Source of the DNA: Acidobacteria bacterium 37-71-11
Lineage (GTDB): Bacteria > Acidobacteriota > Thermoanaerobaculia > Thermoanaerobaculales > Thermoanaerobaculaceae
Length of the DNA: 6,947 bases
Assembly (NCBI GenBank): GCA_002279285.1
Contig: NCBR01000133.1
Location: forward strand, 1 to 6,947
Direction of reading: 5' to 3'
Shown here: positions 1 to 6,447 of the stretch, one piece after another
How positions within the stretch are numbered: the stretch's first letter is position 1
Layout: the number at the start of each line of letters is the position of its first letter
Made by a program: the position numbers and the translations under genes
The notes under the pieces: model-generated
The model's database searches: none
Told to the model about the DNA's origin: nothing
Seen by the model: the letters and a program-made list of their open reading frames with translations, nothing else

Positions 1-40
1 GCGGGGGCGCCCGGGCCCGCATCCGGCCACCCGCGGGACC

Positions 41-176
41 GGCAAGCAAGAAAGCCTCACGCAGTGAAAAGGAGAAGCATGGCGCGGGGGCGAGCAAGGT
101 CCGAACGCCGCTTCACCCGAGGGGCAAAGCAAGAGGCCTCCACGCAGCGGAAGAGAAGCGCAGACCGCGCCGGGGG
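41..176. repeat. Diverged direct repeat, two copies, upstream of promoter
   Basis: Copy A covers about 41-90 and copy B about 123-176. Both run GGCAA(A)GCAAGA, GCCT, CACGCAG, GAGAAGC and then GCGC(C)GGGGG, with a few substitutions and short indels. By eye about three-quarters of the bases agree. The block is richer in A than the rest of the window and has no frame with the strong third-position GC of the real genes, so I read it as non-coding. Copy B ends at the -35 box. Such CACGCAG/GAGAAGC-rich strings resemble intergenic repeats I have seen in environmental bacterial genomes, but that comparison is from memory. Positions 1-40 are almost pure G and C. They could hold the last codons of an upstream gene ending at TGA 65-67, but nothing identifies one. 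Confidence 0.5.
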
Positions 177-196
177 TTGACACGGTTCGCTTCTCT
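152..196. promoter_or_regulatory. Inverted repeat flanking the -35 box, candidate operator
   Basis: AGAGAAGCG at 152-160 is exactly the reverse complement of CGCTTCTCT at 188-196. The 9-base arms are separated by 27 bases. The -35 hexamer at 177-182 lies between them and the right arm fills much of the promoter spacer. A further GAGAAGC occurs at 72-78 in the other repeat copy. The placement would suit a repressor or a looping regulator, but it does not resemble the TrpR operator I know. It could also simply be a by-product of the repeat family upstream. Confidence 0.3.
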
Positions 197-204
197 GCGA
201 TAGC
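177..204 (+). promoter_or_regulatory. Sigma-70-type promoter for the operon
   Basis: A perfect -35 hexamer TTGACA (177-182) is followed after 16 bases by GATAGC (199-204), which matches the -10 consensus only at its second to fourth positions. The expected transcription start, about 6-8 bases after the -10 box, is near 210-212. That leaves only a few bases before the leader-peptide ATG at 214, so the message would be leaderless or nearly so, which fits the lack of a Shine-Dalgarno sequence there. The -35 box is convincing. The -10 box is weak, which is common in GC-rich genomes and in regulated promoters. Confidence 0.55.
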
Positions 205-213
205 GTCCCGGCC

Positions 214-273
214 ATGCGGTACCTTGGCGTTCCTCGTCATCGTGAGAACTGGTGCTGGCCTGTGCGGCGGTAG
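214..273 (+). CDS. Tryptophan leader peptide (TrpL-like), 19 aa
   Basis: The frame ATG 214 to TAG 271-273 encodes MRYLGVPRHRENWCWPVRR. Trp13 (250-252) and Trp15 (256-258) are close together and near the end, as in known trp leader peptides whose only job is to make a translating ribosome pause when charged tRNA-Trp is scarce. No Shine-Dalgarno sequence precedes it, but the promoter at 177-204 would start the RNA within a few bases of the ATG, allowing leaderless initiation. From memory, the rhizobial trp leader is also translated from an AUG at the RNA 5' end. The stop codon is the first triplet of RNA segment 0 of the attenuator. I see the frame, the Trp cluster and the position directly. 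Function as a sensor is inferred from the known mechanism. The peptide itself need not be conserved beyond its Trp codons. Confidence 0.75.
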   Translation: MRYLGVPRHRENWCWPVRR

Positions 274-365
274 GCGGGGCGTGCCGTCCCCGCTTGGCCG
301 CCGGGCACAAGCGGGGAGACAAGGTGGAAACGGACCACAACCTCCCCGCTCCCGGCGGGGAGGTT
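271..365 (+). promoter_or_regulatory. Five-segment trp attenuator with sequestered aroDE ribosome site
   Basis: Five segments alternate in complementarity: 0 = 271-279, 1 = 287-296, 2 = 308-318, 3 = 339-350, 4 = 355-365. 1:2 pairs 287-296 with 308-317 (10 perfect pairs, 11-base loop). 3:4 pairs 339-349 with 355-365 (11 perfect pairs, 5-base loop). The competing set is 0:1 (271-279 with 288-296, 9 pairs including two G-U) and 2:3 (310-318 with 342-350, 9 perfect pairs). Segment 4 contains the GGGGAGG ribosome site of aroDE. A ribosome stalled at the Trp codons (250-258) would leave segment 0 free, so 0:1 and 2:3 form and the ribosome site is open. A ribosome reaching the stop codon would cover segment 0, so 1:2 and 3:4 form and shut it. 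Only three T residues follow hairpin 3:4 (370-372), so translational control, perhaps with Rho-dependent polarity, is likelier than intrinsic termination. Confidence 0.75.
357..363 (+). promoter_or_regulatory. Shine-Dalgarno sequence of aroDE inside hairpin 3:4
   Basis: GGGGAGG lies 9 bases before the ATG at 373 and is a strong ribosome site. All of it is in the 3' arm of an 11-pair hairpin, whose 5' arm (CCTCCCCGC, 341-349) mimics the 16S anti-Shine-Dalgarno sequence. This fixes the aroDE start and shows how the upstream structure can control it. Confidence 0.75.
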
Positions 366-372
366 CGAGTTT

Positions 373-1869
373 ATGGAGATCGTTGCCACCTATGTTCCGA
401 GCGTCCGCGGCGACCCCGCCGAGGAGCTGCGGTTTCCACCGGCGGCCGCCACCATGGTGGAGCTGCGTGCCGACCTCCTCGGCGCCAGCGCCGACCTCGA
501 CCGGCTGATCGGCTCCGCCGGTATCCCGGCGATCGTGACGCTGCGCTCGCGCGCCGAGGGCGGCGAGGGGCCGGACGACGCGGCCGAGCGGCGCCGTTTC
601 TTCGAGCGCGCCGCGGCGTTGCCCGCCGCGTTCGTCGACCTCGAGGCGGGCCGCGACCGCGACCTCGTGGACGCCGTCGTCCCGCGCGAGCGCGTGATCC
701 TCTCGGCGCACTTCAGGGGCAGCGTCCCCGCCGACCTCGAGGAACGGGTCGCGGCGATGCTCGCGGCAGGGACGCGGTTCGTCAAGATCGTCCCGGAGGC
801 GCAGAGTCTGGCGGACGTCGAAGCGGTGCTGCGCCTGGCGAACGCGCTCGACCGCGGCGCGCGGGCGAGCCGCCGGGCGGTGCTGTTCGCCTCCGGCGAA
901 GCCGGTCGGCCGACGCGCCTGCTCGGCCCGCTGCTCGGAGCGCCGCTCGCGTACGCCGCGTGGGCGCCGGAGCGGTGCGCGGCGCCGGGCCAGTACCTCC
1001 CGGAGGAGATGGCTGCGCTGATCGGGCACCTGGCCGGCCGCCCGCGCCGGCTCTTCGCGGTGCTCGGCAAGCCCGTGGCCGGGTCGCTGTCGCCGCGCGT
1101 CCACGCCGCCGCCTACCGCGCGCTCGGGTTGCCCAACGTGTTCGTGCCGCTCGAGGTCGGGGCGGCCTCGGAGTTGGACGGGCTGCTGCTCCCGGCGGGG
1201 GCGTCGTGGCTCGACGCGCTCGGGCTGCCGGCCGGCGGCTTCGCGGTGACGATGCCGTGGAAAGGGGAGGCCGCGCGCCGCTGCACGCTGCTGGCGCCGC
1301 GGGCCGAACGCGCCGGCGCCGCGAACACGGTGCTGCCGCGTGCGGGGAAGGTGCTCGGCGACTGCACCGACATGGACGGGATCACGCGCGTGCTCGCCGA
1401 GGAAGGGGTTGACCTCGCCGGCGCCGGCGCCCTTGTGCTCGGGGCAGGCGGCGCGGCGCGCGCCGCGGCGGTGGCGCTGCTGCTCGCGGGCGCCGAAGTG
1501 ATTATCGCCGCACGCGACGGCGAACGCGCGGTCGCAGCGGCCCGCGGCCTGGGTGTCACCGCCGTCGAGATCGCCGCGAGCGAGCGGGCCGCCGTCGTGG
1601 TCAACGCCACGCCCGCCGGGGCCGACGGCGAGTCCTCGTCGTGGCTGGAGGCGCTGCGCCTCCCCGCGGGAGGCGTGCTCGTCGACCTCCCGTACGGCCC
1701 CGGACCGACGTTCCTCGAGCAACTCGCCGCGCGCCGCGGCTGGCGCTACGTCGCCGGCCGCGAGGTGCTGCTCTTCCAGGCGGTGTCCCAGTTCGCGGCG
1801 ATGACCGGTGCGGCGCCGCCGGTGCGGGCGATGGCCGCGGCGCTCGGTCTCGGGGAGGGGGAGGCGTGA
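373..1869 (+). CDS. aroDE: Bifunctional 3-dehydroquinate dehydratase (type I)/shikimate dehydrogenase
   Basis: This 498-residue cytosolic protein should convert 3-dehydroquinate to 3-dehydroshikimate and then reduce that to shikimate. Residues 1 to about 222 are a type I dehydroquinase: the ELR motif (Glu30, Arg32), TLR...EGG (Arg58, Glu62), the base His113, the Schiff-base Lys138, Arg182 and Gln207 of PGQ are all present. A Ser usually found in SAPGQ is Ala203. Residues about 226-498 are shikimate dehydrogenase: SLSP (Ser238, Ser240), catalytic Lys297, Asn318 of ANT, Asp333 of the TD motif, the GAGGAARA nucleotide loop (357-364) and Gln469. The motif usually NVTxPHK reads AVTMPWK, and the NRT after the second strand reads ARD (380-382), so cofactor preference is open. 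The domain order matches the plant enzyme. It is the first gene of the operon, directly under the Trp attenuator. The ATG is set by its Shine-Dalgarno sequence. Both activities look intact. Confidence 0.93.
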   Translation: MEIVATYVPSVRGDPAEELRFPPAAATMVELRADLLGASADLDRLIGSAGIPAIVTLRSRAEGGEGPDDAAERRRFFERAAALPAAFVDLEAGRDRDLVDAVVPRERVILSAHFRGSVPADLEERVAAMLAAGTRFVKIVPEAQSLADVEAVLRLANALDRGARASRRAVLFASGEAGRPTRLLGPLLGAPLAYAAWAPERCAAPGQYLPEEMAALIGHLAGRPRRLFAVLGKPVAGSLSPRVHAAAYRALGLPNVFVPLEVGAASELDGLLLPAGASWLDALGLPAGGFAVTMPWKGEAARRCTLLAPRAERAGAANTVLPRAGKVLGDCTDMDGITRVLAEEGVDLAGAGALVLGAGGAARAAAVALLLAGAEVIIAARDGERAVAAARGLGVTAVEIAASERAAVVVNATPAGADGESSSWLEALRLPAGGVLVDLPYGPGPTFLEQLAARRGWRYVAGREVLLFQAVSQFAAMTGAAPPVRAMAAALGLGEGEA

Positions 1870-2027
1870 GCCGGGCGGGAGGAGCGGCGGCCGCGCACGG
1901 TGCGTCCCGGTGGCAAGCTCCGCCGCCTTGCGGGAGAATGGGACGGGCCCGCCGGGAGCTCGGCTGCGGCGTTCACGAAAAGCGTGGCGGTCCGTGCGTT
2001 GACACGCACGTTGGGAGGGGACGATGA
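1866..2027 (+). other. Small open frame bridging aroDE and the hisD-like gene (53 codons)
   Basis: The 154 bases between the two genes are covered by a frame from GTG 1866, overlapping the aroDE stop as GTGA, to TGA 2025-2027, overlapping the next ATG as ATGA. An inner ATG is at 1938. The predicted peptide is basic and rich in Gly, Ala and Arg, and I recognise no family. Third-position GC is about 70 percent, clearly below the neighbouring genes, so the amino-acid sequence is probably not under coding selection. It may be chance, or a frame that only carries ribosomes across the gap. No other gene is visible in this interval. Confidence 0.2.
1993..2010 (+). promoter_or_regulatory. Hairpin just upstream of the hisD-like ribosome site
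   Basis: CGTGCGT (1993-1999) pairs perfectly with ACGCACG (2004-2010) around a 4-base loop TGAC. The Shine-Dalgarno GGGAGGGG (2013-2020) begins two bases after the stem and lies 3-8 bases before the ATG at 2024, so it is left exposed. The stem may stabilise a processed end or keep the ribosome site open. A TTGACA at 1999-2004 is part of the hairpin and would put a -10 box on the start codon, so it is not a usable promoter for this gene. Confidence 0.4.
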
Positions 2028-3313
2028 AGATCTGGAATAGCGGCGAGGCGAAAGGCGAGCGCTACCTGCAACAGCTGGAGACGCGGTACGCCCTGCTGTT
2101 CCCGGCCCAGCTCGAAGACAAGGCGCGCCGGGCGGTGGCGGCCGTGGCCAAGCAGGGCGACAAGGCCCTGGTGGCGTACGTGCGGCGGCTCGACCTCAAG
2201 GGGCGCCCCACGGAAGGGTTCCGCCTGCGCGGCGCGGTCGCGGGCGGCGAGGAGGTCGGGGAGGAGTTCGTCAACGCCGTCGAGCTTGCGCTCGCCAACC
2301 TCAAGGCGTTCCACGAGCCGCAAGCCGTAAAGGGCTTCACGCCGGAGGAAGACAACGGCGCCCTCGGCATCCGGGTGCGGCCGATCGAGTCGGTCGGGGT
2401 GTACGTGGCGGACGGCTCGGCGGCGTGCTTGTCGTCGCTCCTGGCGACGGTAGTTGCGGCGCGCACCGCGGGGGTACCGCGGATCGCGGTCGCGACGCCC
2501 CCCCGTGCGTTCCTGGCCTCGCTGCAGCTGCGCTACCTGCTCGACCGCCTCGACCTCCGCGAGATCTACCTGATGGGCGGCGCGCACGCCGTGGCGGCGC
2601 TTGCCTACGGCACCGACTCGGTCGCGCCGGTGGACAAGATCGTGGGCGCCGGCGGGCGCCTCGTCGCGGCGGCGAAGCGCGCGGTGAGCGGCGTGGTGGG
2701 TGTCGATGCGGCGGCGGACCCCTCGGAGACGGTGATCGTCGCCGACGCCCGTGCGGAGGCCGAAATCGCCGCGGCCGACCTGCTCGCTGCGGCCGGCCAG
2801 GACGAGGACGCGCTCGCGGTCCTGGTGACCCCGTCGAAGAGCCTGGCGGCGAAGGTGGAACGGCGCATTGCCGCCCGGGTGCGGAGCTTGCCGAAGAAGA
2901 GCCCGGCGCGGGCGGCGCTCAAGAACTGGGGCGCCATCGTGCTGGTGCCCGACCTCGAGGCCGCGGCGGACGTGGTCAACCGCATCGCGCCGCAGCGCGT
3001 CGAGCTGCTCCTTGCCGAGCCGTTGCGCGTGCAGGACCTCATCGAGCGGGCGGGGATGGTGGTCGTGGGGCCGTGGTCGCCGCCGGCGCTCGCAAGTCTC
3101 GTGCTGGGCGCCAGCCCGATGCTGCCGGCCGCCGGAGCCGTGCGTTTCGCCTCGCCGCTCGGAGTGTGGGACTTCGTGCGCCGCACCGTCGTGGCGCGGG
3201 TCGCGGCCCACCGCTACCCGGCGCTGGCGCAGGCGGCGGCGGCGCTGACACCGCCGGAGGGGTCCGTGTTGCACGACGAATCGCTGCACGCCGGCAGTCG
3301 GGGGAAGATGTGA
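2024..3313 (+). CDS. HisD-family protein lacking catalytic and zinc residues (putative pseudoenzyme)
   Basis: The 429-residue product matches histidinol dehydrogenase in length and order of motifs: RPIESVGVYV (119-128), GGAHAVAALAYGT (185-197), VDKIVGAGG (203-211), PSE (233-235), AADLL (250-254), VNRIAP (318-323), SPL.V.DF (377-384) and a C-terminal EG...H (412-417). True HisD makes histidine from histidinol with NAD and a zinc ion. Compared with E. coli HisD from memory, zinc ligands Gln259, His262 and Asp360 are Ala256, Gln259 and Ser358, and the catalytic Glu326-His327 are Gln324-Arg325. NAD contacts Gln188 and Asn211 are His188 and Gly211. Tyr127, Ser234, Glu412 and His417 keep their counterparts. 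The frame is intact, codon use matches the neighbours and GGGAGGGG precedes the ATG, so it is not a decayed gene. It sits between shikimate and trp genes with no other his gene in view. I infer a HisD-fold protein that does not oxidise histidinol; its real role is unknown. Automatic annotation as hisD would probably mislead. Confidence 0.85.
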   Translation: MKIWNSGEAKGERYLQQLETRYALLFPAQLEDKARRAVAAVAKQGDKALVAYVRRLDLKGRPTEGFRLRGAVAGGEEVGEEFVNAVELALANLKAFHEPQAVKGFTPEEDNGALGIRVRPIESVGVYVADGSAACLSSLLATVVAARTAGVPRIAVATPPRAFLASLQLRYLLDRLDLREIYLMGGAHAVAALAYGTDSVAPVDKIVGAGGRLVAAAKRAVSGVVGVDAAADPSETVIVADARAEAEIAAADLLAAAGQDEDALAVLVTPSKSLAAKVERRIAARVRSLPKKSPARAALKNWGAIVLVPDLEAAADVVNRIAPQRVELLLAEPLRVQDLIERAGMVVVGPWSPPALASLVLGASPMLPAAGAVRFASPLGVWDFVRRTVVARVAAHRYPALAQAAAALTPPEGSVLHDESLHAGSRGKM

Positions 3314-3363
3314 GCGACGCGAGACGCGGCGGCGGTTCACGTCCCGCTGGGGGTGGCCGGTGA
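3310..3363 (+). other. 17-codon open frame bridging the hisD-like gene and trpE
   Basis: The frame starts at GTG 3310, overlapping the hisD-like stop as GTGA, and ends at TGA 3361-3363, overlapping the trpE GTG as GTGA. It fills the 46-base gap exactly. It encodes VSDARRGGGSRPAGGGR, with no recognisable family and third-position GC near 65 percent, so it is unlikely to be a selected protein. If translated at all, its use would be to pass ribosomes from one gene to the next. Chance is a reasonable alternative. Confidence 0.2.
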
Positions 3364-4834
3364 CCCGTCCGTCGCGAGAGCGCTTCGGGGAGCTCGCGAG
3401 GAGCCACCGGGCCGTCCCGGTCGTGCGGGAGCTGACCGCCGACACCGTCACGCCGACCGGGATGCTGCTGCGCCTGGCCCGCGCCGGACGCCACCCGTTC
3501 CTGCTCGAGAGCGTCGAAGGCGGCGAGCGCGTGGCGCGCTGGTCGTTCGCCGGCGCCGACCCGGCGCGGATCGTCGCGGTGCGCGGCGGCAAGGCGTTCG
3601 TGGATGGCATCGAGTCGGCGGCAGCGCCGCTCGAGGCCCTGCGGGAGACGGTCGCGGCCCACGGGCGTGCGCCGGTGGAGGACCTGCCGCCGTTCGCGGG
3701 CGGCGCGGTCGGGTGGCTGGGGTACGACGCGGTGCGGCTGCTCGAGCGGATCCCCGCGCACCTTCCCGACCCGCTCGGCCTACCCGACGCGTGGTTTGCC
3801 GTCTACCCGGTGATCGCGGCGCTCGACCGCGCCCGCCAGCGCCTGCTCCTGATCGCGACGGTCACGGTGGAGGACGGCGCCGATGCCGCGTACGGCCGCG
3901 CCGTCGCCGCGCTCGACCACCTGGAGGGCGTGCTGGCGGCCCCGCTCGACGAGGCGCGGCCGGCGCCGTTGCCGGCGGCGGACCCGTCCCTCCAGCCCGA
4001 CCTCTCGTGGCAAGTCGCCCCCGACGACGACCGCTTCCTCGCCGCGGTGGCGCGCGCGCGGGAGGAGATCCGCGCCGGCGAGTGCTTCCAGATCGTGCTC
4101 TCGCGCCGGTGGTCGCGCCCGAGCGCTGCGTCCCCGATCGCCCTCTACCGGGCGCTGCGTCTGGCCAACCCGTCGCCGTACATGTTCTACCTGGACGCCG
4201 GCGAGGCCCAGATCCTCGGCTCCTCTCCGGAGACGCTCGCGCGGCTGCGCGGCGTCCAGGCGGGGACCTGCCCGATCGCGGGCACGCGGCGGCGTGGGGG
4301 TACGGCCGCCGAGGACGCGCGGCTGGCGGCGGAGTTGCTGGCGGACGAGAAGGAGCGCGCCGAGCACCTGATGCTCGTCGACCTCGGCCGCAACGACATC
4401 GGCAAGATCGCGCGCGCCGGCACCGTGAAGGTGTCGCGCTTCATGGAGGTCGAGCGCTACTCGCAGGTCATGCACCTGACGAGCGAGGTCACGGGCGAGC
4501 TGGAGGCGGGGCTCTCGGCGCTCGACGTGCTCCTCGCGTGCTTCCCGGCCGGGACGCTGACCGGCGCGCCGAAGGTGCGGGCGATGGAACTGATCGAGCA
4601 GTTCGAGGTGGTGCGCCGCGGGGTGTACGGGGGCGCCGTCGGGTACTTCGACTTCGGCGGCGACATGGACGCCTGCATCGCGATCCGCACGGCGGTGGCG
4701 GCCCGCGGCGCCGTCCACGTGCAGGCGGGCGCGGGGATCGTCTTCGACTCGCTGCCCGAGAGCGAACTCGCCGAGTGCGCCAACAAGGCCCGCGCGCTCG
4801 CCCTGGCCGTGCTGCTGGCGGAAGGGATGCAGTC

Positions 4835-4838
<4 letters not shown>
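3360..4838 (+). CDS. trpE: Anthranilate synthase component I
   Basis: TrpE converts chorismate to anthranilate, using ammonia delivered by TrpG. This 492-residue protein has the usual length and the full set of chorismate-enzyme motifs: NPSPYMFY (270-277), GSSPE (287-291), PIAGTRRRG (305-313), DEKERAEHLMLVDLGRND (329-346), the catalytic-loop His372 and Glu378 region, FPAGTLTGAPK (395-405), GYFDFGG (428-434) and the metal-binding Glu residues in PESELAE (466-472). LLES at 48-51 matches the N-terminal tryptophan site, whose Ser is needed for feedback inhibition, so the enzyme is probably Trp-sensitive. The GTG start gives about ten residues before the conserved region, as expected. The G-rich string at 3348-3356 is a weak ribosome site. 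The gene overlaps trpG by four bases. I prefer TrpE over the related PabB because trpG, trpD and trpC follow. Confidence 0.96.
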
Positions 4839-5421
<583 letters not shown>

Positions 5422-5425
<4 letters not shown>

Positions 5426-6447
5426 TCCGGGACGTGCTCGAGCCGTTGCTGGCGGGCGAGGACCTGCCCGCCGAGATCACCGAGGCGTGTTTCACGGCGC
5501 TGATGGCCGGCGAGTGGTCGGAGCCGGAGCAGGCCGCGTTCCTGATCGCGTTGCGGGCCAAGGGCGAGACCCCCGGCGAGGTCGCCGCGGCGGCGCGGGT
5601 CCTGCGCTCGTTCGCGGTCGCGGTCCCCAGCAGCCGCGCGCCGCTCATCGACACCTGCGGCACGGGCGGCGACGGCGCCCACACGCTCAACATCTCGACC
5701 GGCGCCGCGTTCGTCGCCGCCGCCTGCGGCGTCGCGGTGGCCAAGCACGGCAACCGCTCGGTGTCGTCGAGGTGCGGCTCCGCCGACGTGCTCGAAGCGC
5801 TCGGCGTGCCGCTGGAGCTCGAGCCCGAGCGGCTCGGCGCCCTCCTCGACGAGGTGGGGTTCGCGTTCCTGTTCGCGCCGCGGCTGCACCCGGCGATGCG
5901 CGCCGTGATGCCGGTGCGCCGCGCCCTCGGCGTGCGCACGGTGTTCAACCTCCTGGGGCCGCTCGCCAACCCCGCCGGGGTGCGGCGCCAGGTCGTCGGT
6001 GTCTACAGCCGCGCGGTGATGGCGCTGGTGGCCGGCGCGCTCGCCGAGCTGGGGGCCGAGCGCGCCTGGGTCGTGCACGGCAACGACGGCCTGGACGAAC
6101 TGTCGGTGTGCGCCCCAACGCTGGTGATCGAGGTGCGCGACGGCCGCATCGCCGGCGAGACGGTGGTGGACCCGGAAGCGCTCGGCATCCGCCGCGCCGG
6201 CCACGCCGAGCTGGCCGGCGGCGGCGCCGCGGAGAACGCCGCCAGGCTGCGGGCGATCCTCGCGGGCGAGGAGCGCTCGGCCGCCGCGGATGCGGTCGCG
6301 CTCAACGCCGCGGCCGCGCTGGTGGTGGCGGGCGCCACGCCCGACCTTGCGGCGGGCCTCGAGCAAAGCTTGGCGAGCCTCGCGGATGGCGCGCCTGCGC
6401 GGACGCTCGAGGCGGTGATCCGCGCCGCCCGGGAGATCGCGCCGTGA
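5422..6447 (+). CDS. trpD: Anthranilate phosphoribosyltransferase
   Basis: TrpD joins anthranilate to phosphoribosyl pyrophosphate to give phosphoribosyl-anthranilate. The product has 341 residues, normal for a free-standing TrpD not fused to TrpG. Visible motifs are the PRPP loop GTGGD (80-84), NISTG (90-94), KHGNRSVSS with Lys108, Asn111 and Arg112, the CGSADVLEALG segment that follows, the anthranilate-site HPAMR...R stretch, NLLGPLANP and the VHGNDGLDELS signature. The start is GTG 5422 within the trpG stop (GTGA), with GGAGG at 5413-5417 as ribosome site. All expected active-site segments are intact. The last codons again overlap the next gene. Confidence 0.96.

Noticed and set aside
2..67. 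Possible C-terminal codons of an upstream gene ending at TGA 65-67
   Set aside because: Third-position GC is fairly high, but about 21 codons with no recognisable motif are too few to call a gene.
79..180. 33-codon frame with a GGAG ribosome site at 71-74 and ATG at 79
   Set aside because: The peptide is just Arg/Lys/Gly-rich low-complexity sequence, third-position GC is about 70 percent against well above 90 in real genes, it lies in the repeat block, and its stop falls in the -35 box.
321..365. T-box riboswitch suggested by AAGGTGGAAACGG at 321-333 before a hairpin
   Set aside because: It lacks the AGGGTGGNACCGCG core. The leader is far too short for a T-box stem I with specifier loop, and the Trp-rich leader peptide explains the structure better.
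339..372. Intrinsic transcription terminator at hairpin 339-365
   Set aside because: The stem is strong, but only TTT follows after CGAG, and the aroDE ribosome site lies in the stem. Ribosome-site sequestration fits better, although some termination cannot be excluded.
252..1412. Long open frame overlapping the leader and aroDE in another phase, and similar long frames on both strands elsewhere
   Set aside because: These are typical of GC-rich DNA where stops are rare. They encode Arg/Ala/Pro/Gly-rich sequence without family motifs and overlap genes with clear conserved motifs.
1999..2027. Second promoter from TTGACA at 1999-2004
   Set aside because: A -10 box at the right distance would fall on the hisD-like start codon at about 2022-2027 (CGATGA), and the hexamer is explained by the hairpin 1993-2010.
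2498..2504. Run of seven C in the hisD-like gene as a possible frameshift or sequencing error
   Set aside because: HisD-family motifs are in the same frame on both sides (RPIESVGVYV before, GGAHAVAALAYGT after), so the frame is correct as written.
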